Shown: positions 52,537-62,174, numbered from the stretch's first letter. The stretch: 64,000 nt of DNA from Helicobacter mustelae (GCF_900476215.1 NZ_LS483446.1:1364001-1428000), one strand, 5' to 3'. The notes: generated by a model from the sequence alone, not told the origin. Made by a program: numbers and translations.

Positions 52537-53454
52537 ATGAAAGAAGCAAAATATATTTGGAAAGATGGGAAGCTTGTTACGTGGAAGGATGCAACCACAC
52601 ATGTATTGAGCCACACCCTGCATTACGGGAATGCCGCATTTGAAGGAACAAGAGCCTATCTCACAGAAGAAGGATTGGCAATCTTTCGCCTACAAGACCA
52701 CACCAAGAGATTATTAAATTCTTGCAAGATCACTGCCATAAAATGCCCCTACACCCAAGAGGAGCTAGAAAATGCACAGATTGAACTGCTGCGCGCAAAT
52801 ACCTATGAGGGAAATGTCTATATCCGCCCTCTGATTTATCTGGGCTATGGAGTGATGGGCATAGACTACCGCAAGGCCCCTGTAAATGTAGCTATTGCCG
52901 CATGGGAGTGGGGTGCATACCTAGGAGAGGAAGGGCTAGAAAAAGGCATTCAAGTCAAAACAAGCTCCTTTACTCGAAGCAGCACTAAATCCATCATGGG
53001 AAAGGCAAAAATCGCAGGAAATTATTTGAATTCCCAAATGGCTAAATATGAAGCGCTGCAATCAGGATTTGAAGAGGCCTTATTGTTGGATGATAACGGA
53101 TTTGTCGCAGAGGGGAGTGGAGAATGCTTCTTCATCGTGCGAAATGGCAAACTCATCACCCCTCCAAATGACAATTCCCTGGAATCCATCACGCAATTAA
53201 CCGTAATGGAACTGGCAAAAGATTTGGGCATTGAGGTTTTGCAGCGCCACATCACCCGAGATGAGGTCTATATAGCAGATGAGGCATTTTTCACAGGGAC
53301 TGCTGCAGAGATCACACCTATTCGTTCTTTGGATTATCGTGAGATTGGCAGCGGATCTCGTGGTGCACTCACCGCCAAACTCCAGAGTCATTTTTTTGAT
53401 GTTGTCATGGGGAAAAATCCAAAATACAAACACTATTTAACCTACATTCGTTAA
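52537..53454 (+). CDS. ilvE: Branched-chain amino acid aminotransferase
   Basis: This class IV PLP aminotransferase of 305 residues interconverts Leu, Ile, Val and their keto acids. Visible are LSHTLHYGNAAFEGTRAY at the N-terminus, IRPLIYLGYGVMG, the PLP lysine region MGKAKIAGNYLNSQ, and EEALLLDDNGFVAEGSGECF with the cofactor-binding Glu. TAGGAAA precedes the ATG. It follows the helicase closely and is 12 bp from the SPFH gene. Confidence 0.94.
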   Translation: MKEAKYIWKDGKLVTWKDATTHVLSHTLHYGNAAFEGTRAYLTEEGLAIFRLQDHTKRLLNSCKITAIKCPYTQEELENAQIELLRANTYEGNVYIRPLIYLGYGVMGIDYRKAPVNVAIAAWEWGAYLGEEGLEKGIQVKTSSFTRSSTKSIMGKAKIAGNYLNSQMAKYEALQSGFEEALLLDDNGFVAEGSGECFFIVRNGKLITPPNDNSLESITQLTVMELAKDLGIEVLQRHITRDEVYIADEAFFTGTAAEITPIRSLDYREIGSGSRGALTAKLQSHFFDVVMGKNPKYKHYLTYIR

Positions 53455-53466
53455 GGAGGGCCAATC

Positions 53467-54540
53467 ATGCCAATTGATCTAAACGAGCATCTCAAAAGAA
53501 AAACACAAAATAACAGCGGCAATGAAATGAAGGATGAACTGCCTCAAAAGGGCAAAAAACCTGGTCTTGACAATCAATTTTTTAGCAAAAATATGACCTT
53601 ACTCATCGCTGCAGTCATCATCATTGCAGGGCTTTTTATCCTGCGCCCATTTGTTGTCATCAATTCTGGTGAAGTGGGAATCAAGGTCACTGCTGGGGAA
53701 TATGACAAAATTCCACTACAGCCAGGAATTCGATTTTTCATCCCCTTGATACAAAAAATCATTATTGTAGATACAAAGGTTCGGGTGATTAATTTTTCTA
53801 GCACTGAAAATATGGGGGTTTTAGGAAAAAACCAAAATATCTATCATAATGAGGCAATTAATGTAATGGATTCTCGCGGGCTTACTGTATCCATTGAACT
53901 CACCGTTCAATACCAACTCGATGCACAAAATGCCTCTCTCACGCTAGCCACCTATGGACAAGGGTGGGAGCAAATCATCATCAACCCCATCGTGCGTGAT
54001 GTTGTGCGCAATGTGATCGGACGCTATCCCGCAGAAGATCTGCCCACGAAGCGAAATGAGATTGCCAAACTCATAGATGAGGGGATCCGCAATGATATTG
54101 CCAAGCGAGAAAATCATCCTGTGGAGTTGAGTTCTGTGCAGCTGCGAGAAATTGTTTTACCACCAAAAATTAAGGAACAGATTGAAAAAGTACAGATCGC
54201 ACGCCAAGAGGCTGAACGCGTACGCTATGAGGTAGAAAGAAGCAAGCAAGAAGCAGAAAAAATGGCAGCCCTTGCCAAGGGAGAAGCCCAGTCCAATCGC
54301 ATCAAAGCACAAGGAAGTGCAGATGCAGTGCTCATCCAAGCCAAGGCCAATGCCAATGCCAATAAGGCTATTGCAGAAAGCCTCAATGACCGCTTATTGC
54401 GATTGCGCGAAATCGAGACACAGGGCAAATTCAATGAGGCGCTCAAAGAAAACAAAGATGCACAGATCTTCTTAATGCCTGGAGGTGCAGTGCCCAATCT
54501 CTGGGTAGACTCCAAGAAAAAAGCAGCAAGCGCTCATTAA
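53467..54540 (+). CDS. SPFH/Band 7 membrane protein (prohibitin-like)
   Basis: This protein of 357 residues has one membrane helix at about 40-60 (MTLLIAAVIIIAGLFILRPF). An SPFH domain follows (INSGEVGIKVTAGEYDKIPLQPGIRFFIPL), and then a long coiled-coil region with Glu/Ala/Arg repeats ending in the Ala/Asn-rich segment AKANANANKAIAES. Prohibitin-like SPFH proteins form membrane-domain scaffolds and modulate FtsH. This one occupies the position of HP0248. AAGGAGGG precedes ATG 53467. Confidence 0.88.
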   Translation: MPIDLNEHLKRKTQNNSGNEMKDELPQKGKKPGLDNQFFSKNMTLLIAAVIIIAGLFILRPFVVINSGEVGIKVTAGEYDKIPLQPGIRFFIPLIQKIIIVDTKVRVINFSSTENMGVLGKNQNIYHNEAINVMDSRGLTVSIELTVQYQLDAQNASLTLATYGQGWEQIIINPIVRDVVRNVIGRYPAEDLPTKRNEIAKLIDEGIRNDIAKRENHPVELSSVQLREIVLPPKIKEQIEKVQIARQEAERVRYEVERSKQEAEKMAALAKGEAQSNRIKAQGSADAVLIQAKANANANKAIAESLNDRLLRLREIETQGKFNEALKENKDAQIFLMPGGAVPNLWVDSKKKAASAH

Positions 54541-55274
54541 TGCAAAAGTTTATTACTCAGCTAGATTGGAGAAAATCTCCCCTCATCCCCGCAATCATTC
54601 AAGATGATGAGAGCCTTGAAGTTTTGATGTTGGGATTTGTTAATCAAGAAGCTCTAAGTCTAAGTCTAGAGACAGGGTTTATGCATTATTTCTCTCGCTC
54701 CAAAAATCGCATTTGGAAGAAGGGGGAAAGCAGTGGGTGCTTCCAAAAAATCAAAAATATCAAGCTGGATTGCGATCGTGATAGCCTACTTGTCTGTGTA
54801 GAACAAGTGGGAAGCGCCTGCCACACAGGGGAGCGCAGCTGCTTTTTTAGAGAACTAAAAAATGATGCAGACAATACAATCTCACTAGATTGCGCTTACA
54901 AAAAAGAAACTCTTCTTAAAGATTGTGATACGCAAAAAAACTCGCACACAAACCAAGAAAATGCCATTCTCGATACGCTTTATCACATATTGCTAGAACG
55001 TAAATTTTCCTCCAGCAGCACTTCTTACACTGCCTCACTTTATCAAAAAGGCATCAACACCATTTGCAAAAAAATCACCGAGGAAGTGGGAGAGCTGGTC
55101 TGCGAAATCAAAGATGAAGAAAAAGAAAAAATGATTTATGAGACTGCGGATGTGTTTTATCACATCTTTGTAGCACTTGCTTATTATAATATCCATCCAG
55201 AAAATATCCTACAAGAACTCAAAAGACGCTTTGCATTTAGTGGCATAGAGGAGAAAAATGGCAGAAAATCATGA
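54540..55274 (+). CDS. hisIE: Bifunctional phosphoribosyl-AMP cyclohydrolase / phosphoribosyl-ATP pyrophosphatase
   Basis: This fused enzyme of 244 residues runs steps two and three of histidine synthesis. The HisI half has VLMLGFVNQEAL, HYFSRSKNRIWKKGESSG, LDCDRDSLLVCVEQVG and CHTGERSCFF, with the zinc cysteines. The HisE half (from about residue 140) has SYTASLYQKG, ITEEVGELVCEIKD and YETADVFYHIFVAL. It is inserted between the SPFH and DUF2393 genes, which I recall as near neighbours (HP0248, HP0249) in H. pylori, a species without this pathway. It shares a base with each neighbour's end or start. Confidence 0.94.
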   Translation: MQKFITQLDWRKSPLIPAIIQDDESLEVLMLGFVNQEALSLSLETGFMHYFSRSKNRIWKKGESSGCFQKIKNIKLDCDRDSLLVCVEQVGSACHTGERSCFFRELKNDADNTISLDCAYKKETLLKDCDTQKNSHTNQENAILDTLYHILLERKFSSSSTSYTASLYQKGINTICKKITEEVGELVCEIKDEEKEKMIYETADVFYHIFVALAYYNIHPENILQELKRRFAFSGIEEKNGRKS

Positions 55275-55777
55275 TTGATTCCATCTATAGCACCCTTTAT
55301 AATATCGATATTCCAATGCTTGTTGTTCTTGGCATTTGCGTGCTATTTTCTCTTTTGTTTTTACTGGTGGGAATTGCTCTTTTTAAGAGGCGCTTTTTTC
55401 CTAGCTTTTTCTTTCTGCTATCCCTTCTCTCTCTTTTTTCTGCGCCATTTTTCATCGCCTACGGTTCAAAAAAATTCCTTTTCAAAACCACAATCCTACA
55501 CAATCAATCTCGCCCTCTGATGTTTAGCGATTCTTTTCTCATTCATCTTTCTTTTCGCAATGATGGCTATAGAAAAATCAAGCACTGCATGATTACCATA
55601 TCCCCTAAGCGCGAAAAAAATCTGCGCAACCAATTGCTAGATATTTTTAAGCCGCTGGAGAGATCTTATTATGTTTTTAGTGCAGACATATCCCCTCATG
55701 CAGCCAAACAAATCCAGACCATCATCCCTTATTTTATGCGTGAGCATGCCTTCAAATTGATTCTAGATTGCAGATAA
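55271..55777 (+). CDS. DUF2393-type membrane protein
   Basis: This protein of 168 residues has two N-terminal membrane helices (MLVVLGICVLFSLLFLLVGIA and FFLLSLLSLFSAPFFIA) and a soluble beta-rich C-terminal half (SFLIHLSFRNDGYRKIKHCM). The layout fits DUF2393 proteins of Campylobacterota, whose function is unknown. The start overlaps hisIE as ATGA. Confidence 0.7.
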   Translation: MIDSIYSTLYNIDIPMLVVLGICVLFSLLFLLVGIALFKRRFFPSFFFLLSLLSLFSAPFFIAYGSKKFLFKTTILHNQSRPLMFSDSFLIHLSFRNDGYRKIKHCMITISPKREKNLRNQLLDIFKPLERSYYVFSADISPHAAKQIQTIIPYFMREHAFKLILDCR

Positions 55778-56094
55778 AGGGCTGTGTGTCAAGAAAAAAA
55801 GAGAGGGGAGTCTTGGGAAGGATGGCAGAAATCATGACTTTTGACAAATGTTTTTTCTAGCATTGAGCAATGGGTGCAACCCTTGAGCAAGCGGCTAGAT
55901 GTGAGAGCGATTTAGAAAGAACGGGATAATCTTTATTAACGCAATGCTTGAATCCATTTCATGCCCTATCCCTTATTTTGGCAGTTGAGTTTTTTGTCTA
56001 AGGCTTTTTATAAATCTAGGTTTGAATTTTTAAAAATCCCTAGACTCATCAAGCAGACTTTTCACAATCCTCACAGTTGGATTCTCACAACCCC
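55778..56094. other. Intergenic region between convergent genes
   Basis: About 317 bp between the DUF2393 gene and the AGCS symporter gene, which converge. I see no ORF with a ribosome site, no clear terminator hairpin and no repeat. Confidence 0.5.
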
Positions 56095-57525
56095 TCAATC
56101 CCAGCATTCTGCGTTCTTGATTCCCATTTTTTTGGCGCTGAATTTTGGCTCAATCCCCTGTTTTTTCTGCTGCAAATAATCGCGTAGCACCTTATGCACA
56201 ATGTTGGACAAGAACAAAATGGCTATGATATTCAATGTCGCCATAAATGCCATCAAGATGTCTGCGATAGTCCAAGCAAGCCTCAAATTCATTTGAGCGC
56301 CTACAAAAACCATCAAAACAGCACTGGCCTGAAAAATTCGCATTACCAATTTAGACTTGGTGAGATATTTGATATTTGCCTGCGCATAGTAATAATTGCC
56401 AATCAAAGAAGTCAGCGCAAAGAGCACAATCGCAGCGGTGACAAAATACAGACCAATGGAGCCAAAATACTCCTGCATCGCACTTTGCACTAAAGGGATG
56501 GCTGTGAGCTCCTGACCCTTACCCACAAAAGAAGTAGAAAACAACACCAAAAATGCCGAGCTAGAGCACACCACCACATCAATAAATACACTTAGTGCCT
56601 GCACAAGCCCTTGATTTACAGGGTGGTTGGTGTGCGCAGCAGCAGCAGCATTAGGCGCAGAGCCCATGCCGGCCTCATTAGAAAAGAGTCCGCGCTTAAT
56701 CCCAATGACAATCGCACTCCCAGCAAATCCGCCAAAAATCGCCTTGAAATCAAAAGCATCAGCCACAATATCACGAATTACTGTTGGAATTTTTTCAAAA
56801 TTTAGTGCCACAGCAATAAGGGCAAGCAAAATATAGGCGAATGCCATGTAAGGAACGACAAAAGAACTGACCTTACCAATGAAATGACTTTTGCTAAAAA
56901 ACATCAATGCAGAAAAAAGTGCTAAAACCACGCCAATATAAAGCGGCCATTCACTTTGCGCAAAGCTCACTCCCTGGGCTTTGTAATACACTCCAAATGC
57001 CGAAGTCATTGTATAGGACTGCAAGCCATTGAAACCATAGGCATAGGTGAGAATCAAAACAATGGCAAACAAAACCCCCATCCAGTGCATCCCCAATGCC
57101 TTTTTCATATAATACGCGGGCCCCCCCTTGAATCCATTGCCATCGCGAGTCTTGTACACTTGGGCCAAAGTGCTCTCTGCAAATGCACTCGCTCCGCCAA
57201 AAAATGCAGTCACCCACATCCAAAACACAGCTCCCTGACCTCCCACTGTAATGGCAAAGGCGATCCCTGCGATATTCCCAATCCCTACTCTAGAGGCAGT
57301 AGAAATCATCAATGCCTGAAAGGGGCTTATATGCTCATCATTCTTTTGGTCTGCGTGGGTTTTTTTGAATGTCACCCTGATGCTCTCTGCAAACAAGCGA
57401 ACCTGGACAAACCCCAGACGAAAACTATAAAAAATCCCAGCGATTACCAAAAGCACTGCAAGGTAATAGGTGTAGAGAAAATCATCCAGCTTATCCAAGT
57501 AGCTAAGAACCCAAGAAAAATCCAT
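56095..57525 (-). CDS. Sodium:alanine/glycine symporter (AGCS family)
   Basis: This membrane protein of 476 residues has about 11 helices and imports alanine or glycine with Na+. AGCS motifs are FSPFQALMISTASRVGIGNIAG in slightly altered form, GGQGAVFWMWVTAFFGGASAFAE, and GIKRGLFSNEAGMGSAPNAAAAA. The corresponding H. pylori gene is HP0942. TTGGAGG precedes ATG 57525; transcription is single-gene. Confidence 0.92.
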   Translation of the reverse strand: MDFSWVLSYLDKLDDFLYTYYLAVLLVIAGIFYSFRLGFVQVRLFAESIRVTFKKTHADQKNDEHISPFQALMISTASRVGIGNIAGIAFAITVGGQGAVFWMWVTAFFGGASAFAESTLAQVYKTRDGNGFKGGPAYYMKKALGMHWMGVLFAIVLILTYAYGFNGLQSYTMTSAFGVYYKAQGVSFAQSEWPLYIGVVLALFSALMFFSKSHFIGKVSSFVVPYMAFAYILLALIAVALNFEKIPTVIRDIVADAFDFKAIFGGFAGSAIVIGIKRGLFSNEAGMGSAPNAAAAAHTNHPVNQGLVQALSVFIDVVVCSSSAFLVLFSTSFVGKGQELTAIPLVQSAMQEYFGSIGLYFVTAAIVLFALTSLIGNYYYAQANIKYLTKSKLVMRIFQASAVLMVFVGAQMNLRLAWTIADILMAFMATLNIIAILFLSNIVHKVLRDYLQQKKQGIEPKFSAKKMGIKNAECWD

Positions 57526-57631
57526 GGAGCCTCCAAAATAACAGACAAAATATCTAGATTATACAAAGCGATATTGCAAAAACCCAGCAGCACATAGGGG
57601 AAGAATCGCAATCAAGTTACCAAATGTAATA

Positions 57632-57889
57632 TTAAATCACCATCTTTACTTGTGGGATTTTGGTGAGTTTTTGGAAGATCTCATCGCGTATTTTTTCACT
57701 CGCCACCTCCACTATAAGATGCAGAGAAACAAAGCGGCCATTGGCGGAATGATTGGCAATTTCTAGTTGATATTCCCCCTCAATAATCTCAAAAACCGCC
57801 ATCACAACAGCCTGCTCCTGTGTTGCAATGATTCGATACTCCCATTTGCAGGGGTAGTCTATCCTTGGTCTGTCTTGCGTGCGCCCCAT
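57632..57889 (-). CDS. DUF493 (YbeD-type) protein
   Basis: This protein of 85 residues has an ACT-like alpha-beta fold: IDYPCKWEYRIIA, a helix with AVVMAVFEII, strands LEIANHSANGRFVSLHLIVEV and a C-terminal helix RDEIFQKLTKI. YbeD relatives are presumed small-molecule-binding modulators; no role is established. It overlaps the thioesterase gene by 31 bp, and the pair is in the same order as HP0495/HP0496. Confidence 0.85.
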   Translation of the reverse strand: MGRTQDRPRIDYPCKWEYRIIATQEQAVVMAVFEIIEGEYQLEIANHSANGRFVSLHLIVEVASEKIRDEIFQKLTKIPQVKMVI

Positions 57890-58275
57890 GAAATCACCTC
57901 CAAAAAATCTTGTGGAATCCTATGTGCCCTACCCCGCTGTGTGTACACAAGCTTTGCCTCCATGAAAAAAACCTCCTGCCTACAAGTGCTATGGCTTTGC
58001 ATTTCATAGATTTTGTAGATCCGATGAGCTACGGTGAGGGAGCTTTTTGTAGTTTCTAGCAATTCCAATTCCACCTCTATTTTGTCGCCTAGATGCAGGG
58101 CGGCATGATAGCGAGCGTTCAAAGAATGCACAACAAAGCCACCATCTTCACCCTGTGGGCTGAGATTTTTTTCAAAAAACAGCGCACTGCGCGCCCGCTC
58201 ACAGAATTTCAAATAATTACCATGATAGACAATTCCCCCACTATCAGTATCCTCATAATAAATACGCATCTGCAT
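57859..58275 (-). CDS. ybgC: YbgC-type acyl-CoA thioesterase
   Basis: This hotdog-fold thioesterase of 138 residues hydrolyses acyl-CoA or acyl-ACP. The catalytic segment YYEDTDSGGIVYHGNYLKF carries the Asp and the His/Asn of the 4-HBT type. The H. pylori counterpart (HP0496) acts on acyl-CoA. ATG 58275 (MQMRIYY) has AGGAG 7 nt upstream; the TTG two codons earlier is less well placed. Confidence 0.92.
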   Translation of the reverse strand: MQMRIYYEDTDSGGIVYHGNYLKFCERARSALFFEKNLSPQGEDGGFVVHSLNARYHAALHLGDKIEVELELLETTKSSLTVAHRIYKIYEMQSHSTCRQEVFFMEAKLVYTQRGRAHRIPQDFLEVISWGARKTDQG

Positions 58276-58613
58276 TCTCAAACTCCTAAAATCGTGATTT
58301 TATAACGAATTTTTGAATCTCTGACTATTTTGCCACTTTTCACAAGAGGGAATTTTTGCACGGGCCGTGGTTTTTTCTAGCGTTTCATGGTTTTTCACGA
58401 GAGATTTTTCGTAGTTTTTAACAAGAAGTTTTCCCTGTTCTCCCGAGGAATACTGAAGTTTAATGGAAGTTTAAATTTTTTTTTGATACCCTCTAAGCTC
58501 TGTTTAAACTCTGTTGAAATATCTTTTTTTGAAAATCTTTTTTCACAATTTTGAGAGTTCTAGAGGTCTAGCACACTAATAAAAATATTTTTTAAGATTC
58601 ATAAGGATGATAA
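58276..58613. other. Divergent intergenic region ybgC / SNF transporter
   Basis: No gene is seen. The region contains the palindrome CACGGGCCGTG (58359-58369) followed by a T-run. Two sets of 11-bp-period direct repeats lie upstream of the transporter: GAAGTTTAA at 58455-58463 and 58466-58474, and CTCTGTTTAAA/CTCTGTTGAAA at 58498-58519. Confidence 0.6.
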
Positions 58614-59945
58614 ATGAATGATTTTTCCAAATTAGGATTTATTTTAGCAACACTTGGAAGTGCTATTGGTCTAGGGCATATTTGGCGTTTTCCTTACGTG
58701 GCAGGCACAAGTGGTGGTGGAGCATTTGTGTTACTATTTTTGCTCATTGCCTTTGTGATTGGAGTTTCCATGCTGATTGCTGAAATGATTATAGGCAATC
58801 GCACAAAAACCAATCTTCAAGATGCATTTGTAAAACTTGATAAGAGTAAAAAAAAGAGATGGAGGTGGGCAGGAATCATTCTCATTGGCGGGCCTACGAT
58901 TCTTACTTTTTATTGCATAGTACTAGGCTGGGTGCTTTATTATCTCTTTGCTATCAGCCTTGATTTGCCCTCCACCATAGAAGAGTCTAGAGCCACCTTT
59001 GAAAATCTCGTTACGGCCAATCTCACCACACAGATTTTGGGATTTGGCGCCGTTGTGGCCATCACTGGCTATTTTGTATCTCGTGGGGTCAAAAGCGGCA
59101 TCGAGTCACTCAATTTTATTTTGATGCCACTGCTTTTTATTATCTTCATTGGACTTTTATTCTATGCTATGACGATGCCTCATTTCCCACAGGGCTGGCA
59201 TTATATGTTTGACTTTGATTTTAGCAAGATTAATAGCACCGTCTTAGTCAATTCCCTAGGCCAGGTGTTTTTTTCACTATCCATCGGTGCAGGCACGATC
59301 ATCACCTATGCTGCTGCCACAGAAGAAAAACAAAATCTCTTTGCTAGTGCCATGTGGGTAGTAATTCCAGGCATTATGATTTCCCTCATCGCAGGAATTA
59401 CGATCTTTACTTTTGTATTTGAATATGGCGCACAGCCAGATGGTGGTCCAGGACTAGTATTTGTTACACTACCCTTGGTTTTTTACAAAATGGGGATTGT
59501 GGGGCATGTAATCTGTGCGCTCTTTATGATAGGACTTGCATTTGCAGGGATCTCTAGCACTGTTTCCCTACTAGAACCCGCGGTCAAATGGATGGAAGAT
59601 AAAACACGTTTGAATCGTTTTCAATCCTCTTGGCTTCTGTCATTTTTGATTTTCGTTGTAGGGGTGGTACTCATCTTCTCACTCAATAAAGACTACAGTA
59701 GCATGCTTAGCATTAAGGGCAAAAGCCTCTTTGATGCGATGGATTGGCTGAGTGCAAATATTATTATGACGCTTGGCGGACTGGCCTCTTGTATATTTGT
59801 GGGCTGGGGGATCAAAAAAGAGCGCTTGAGGGAGTTCACAAGCCATTATTTAAATCCCGCGATTTTTGTCTTTTGGCTATTTTGCCTGCGCTACCTAGCC
59901 CCCATTACTGTGCTTACGATTCTTGTTTATAATCTTTTGCACTAA
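58614..59945 (+). CDS. Neurotransmitter:sodium symporter family transporter
   Basis: This protein of 443 residues has 11-12 helices and imports an amino acid-like solute with Na+. NSS motifs are LGSAIGLGHIWRFPYVAGTSGG in helix 1 with the sodium-site residues, FYCIVLGWVLYYLF and SLSIGAGTIITYAA in helix 6. The substrate is unknown. H. pylori has two such genes in tandem (HP0497/HP0498); only one is here. AAGGAT precedes ATG 58614. Confidence 0.93.
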   Translation: MNDFSKLGFILATLGSAIGLGHIWRFPYVAGTSGGGAFVLLFLLIAFVIGVSMLIAEMIIGNRTKTNLQDAFVKLDKSKKKRWRWAGIILIGGPTILTFYCIVLGWVLYYLFAISLDLPSTIEESRATFENLVTANLTTQILGFGAVVAITGYFVSRGVKSGIESLNFILMPLLFIIFIGLLFYAMTMPHFPQGWHYMFDFDFSKINSTVLVNSLGQVFFSLSIGAGTIITYAAATEEKQNLFASAMWVVIPGIMISLIAGITIFTFVFEYGAQPDGGPGLVFVTLPLVFYKMGIVGHVICALFMIGLAFAGISSTVSLLEPAVKWMEDKTRLNRFQSSWLLSFLIFVVGVVLIFSLNKDYSSMLSIKGKSLFDAMDWLSANIIMTLGGLASCIFVGWGIKKERLREFTSHYLNPAIFVFWLFCLRYLAPITVLTILVYNLLH

Positions 59946-60195
59946 GAATTGCACGGCAAAAAGCTGTGCAAACCTATTACAGACAGGACCCTCAAAATCT
60001 AAAGGAGAACTACATTGAAGCGTGCATAAAAAACAAAGATGAAGAGATTTTAGAAATTCAAAAATCTCTGAAAACTACAGGGGGCAAAAGCAATACATGG
60101 AGCCCAGAAACCCCCTATCAAAAAACTAAACCACAGAAATCCAGAAAAATCCAAAATTTCAAAAATCTTGGCCATAAAAGCGCAGGCAAAAGTGC

Positions 60196-61086
60196 TTAGC
60201 GCTCAAAGAGAATCTCGTATTTATCTACCAAAAACGCAGGATTGTAACTCATCTTTGCCTTCCTAAGCCCCTCAATCCCTAAATCCTCTTCACGATTGGC
60301 ATAAGAGAGTTCACAAAAGGCATTTGCTAGGAATTGCTGATTGATGATTTGATAAGCGCCTGTGTAGTCAGGATTGGCCTTCTCGATGTGGATGACTGCA
60401 GCCCTCTGAGAAATACGCTCCCCAAAGCTAAAGGCAATAATCTCTCCATCCACGCGAACAAGCCCACCCTCAATGCCAAGCCCCTCCCAATGACTCAATG
60501 CATCACAAATCCCTCGATGCTCATTTTGCAAGCCAATACTAGGATCCTCCTCATCCTCAAACCACTTCTGCGCAGCTTCAAGTACTTCTGGCGCATTTTG
60601 CGCAGTGATTGGCTCATAAACAAAGCCTGGATAAGTCTGCAAAAACCGATTGAGGTGATTTTTCTTTTTGTGGTATTTTCTCCCAGTAAGAGCAATAAGC
60701 TCAGGAATGTGATAGACATAATCACTGCGATCGCGATTGAGGGTGGAGCGAAATTGACCAGAAAAATGCTCCTCAAAAAACTCCAGGGCATGCTTTTCTA
60801 AAGAGTGAAATTCTAAAATCTGATTCTGATGAGATGAGTGATGGCGCAGTGCCTCTATAGAAGAGAGTTTGTCTCCCGCACCAATGGGAAAGAAATAATA
60901 AGGATTTTCCCCGGGATAGGTCGTTTGTATCACCAGGCAATCAGACACGATTGCATAGGCGATTTTTCTAGCCTTGCGCCAGAGATAGAGATTTGCAAAG
61001 CTAATATCTGAAATCATAAAATCTTCTTGCCCCAAATAGCCTAAAATCTCCTGGCGATCCCCTAATTCTACTTCCTTAAATTCCAT
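60196..61086 (-). CDS. DUF2156 (GNAT-like) protein
   Basis: This protein of 296 residues belongs to the family of the C-terminal aminoacyl-lipid transferase domain (MprF-like GNAT fold). Features are FANLYLWR near residue 30, LTGRKYHKKKNHLNRFLQ with the typical basic helix, and AFSFGERIS...HIEKANPDYTGAYQIINQQF near the C-terminus. It has no membrane helices, so lipid lysylation is uncertain; the acceptor is unknown. ATG 61086 overlaps the pheA stop by one base. Confidence 0.85.
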   Translation of the reverse strand: MEFKEVELGDRQEILGYLGQEDFMISDISFANLYLWRKARKIAYAIVSDCLVIQTTYPGENPYYFFPIGAGDKLSSIEALRHHSSHQNQILEFHSLEKHALEFFEEHFSGQFRSTLNRDRSDYVYHIPELIALTGRKYHKKKNHLNRFLQTYPGFVYEPITAQNAPEVLEAAQKWFEDEEDPSIGLQNEHRGICDALSHWEGLGIEGGLVRVDGEIIAFSFGERISQRAAVIHIEKANPDYTGAYQIINQQFLANAFCELSYANREEDLGIEGLRKAKMSYNPAFLVDKYEILFER

Positions 61087-62162
61087 CACATCTCCTTTGT
61101 ATTCACATAGCTTCCCAGCCATTTCAATTCCTTGAAACGCTTTGCAAAGAGTGCTGCCACGTTCTCATCTTCTTTATGCCCCTCAAAATCGATATAAAAT
61201 CCAAAATCAAAGTCTTCTCCCGTCTTGATTGGACGGGAATCAATTTTGGAGAGATTGATGCCATGGTCACGAAAATCCTGCAAAAGCCCAAGCAAAGCCC
61301 CTGGCTCATGGAAATTCTCCAATGTCGCAAAGACGCTGGTTTTGTCCTTTCCACTAGGGGAATTATAAAAATCACTAATAACAATAAAGCGCGTTTTGTT
61401 GCGGCTGGAATTTTGGATATTTTCAAATAAAATGGGGAGATTATAGAGTTTTGCAGCAATTTTTGAGCAAATCGCGCTAGAATTCTTTTCTTTTTGCGCG
61501 AGTTGTGCAGCCCTTGCGGTGGAATCCACAGGCACACATTCCATGTCTATAAAATTATGAGATTTGAGAAATTCATCGCATTGCCCAAAAGCGATGTCCT
61601 TAGAATAAATCCGGCGGATTTGACCCAAATCTTCGCACTGACTGGCAAAGGAATGATGAATGGGCAGGATGATTTCTGCAACGATCTTTAGGGGACTTTG
61701 GGCGAGCAGATCAATGCTATCGCCCACCATGCCATTGGCATTATTTTCAAGGGGGATCACGCCATATTTTGCATGCCCAAGCTCTAGGGCGCTAAATACT
61801 GCATAAATGCTGCTCATGCTCAAATATCTGCTCATCGCACCAAATCTCTCTTCAGCAGCCTGATGAGTATAACTCCCCACAGGCCCCAAAAAAGCAACCT
61901 TTTCTGGTAATTCCAGATTCCTAGAGATCGCAAAAATCTCTTGGAAAATTGCATCAATTGCCTGAGAATTGAGATGTCTTGTTGGGATCTTGTGCAAACA
62001 CTCCAAAATCGCCCTTTCTCTCTCGGGGCGATAGATGTTTGCTCCCTGCTTGATTTTTTCTTTGCCAATCTCTAACACAGCCTCCATGCGCGCATCTAGC
62101 AATTCTAAAATCCTGGCATCTAGCCTATCGATTTCCTGGCGACATTTCTCAATCTTATCCAT
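61086..62162 (-). CDS. pheA: Chorismate mutase / prephenate dehydratase (P-protein)
   Basis: This fusion protein of 358 residues converts chorismate through prephenate to phenylpyruvate. An AroQ-type mutase domain occupies residues 1-85 (IDRLDARILELLDARMEAVLEIGKEK). The dehydratase follows with AFLGPVGSYTHQAAEERFG, GVIPLENNANGMVGDSIDLL and NKTRFIVIS (TRF motif). The ACT regulatory domain has GALLGLLQDF and IDSRPIKTG, the GALV and ESRP equivalents for Phe feedback. It lies 12 bp after lysA and shares a base with the DUF2156 start. Confidence 0.94.
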   Translation of the reverse strand: MDKIEKCRQEIDRLDARILELLDARMEAVLEIGKEKIKQGANIYRPERERAILECLHKIPTRHLNSQAIDAIFQEIFAISRNLELPEKVAFLGPVGSYTHQAAEERFGAMSRYLSMSSIYAVFSALELGHAKYGVIPLENNANGMVGDSIDLLAQSPLKIVAEIILPIHHSFASQCEDLGQIRRIYSKDIAFGQCDEFLKSHNFIDMECVPVDSTARAAQLAQKEKNSSAICSKIAAKLYNLPILFENIQNSSRNKTRFIVISDFYNSPSGKDKTSVFATLENFHEPGALLGLLQDFRDHGINLSKIDSRPIKTGEDFDFGFYIDFEGHKEDENVAALFAKRFKELKWLGSYVNTKEM

Positions 62163-62174
62163 CTATTTGCCTGC

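Noticed and set aside
59966-60199. A 77-codon plus-strand ORF between the SNF transporter and DUF2156 genes
   Set aside because: GTG start without a ribosome site, low-complexity basic end and no family features. A short real peptide cannot be excluded, but the evidence is too weak for a call.
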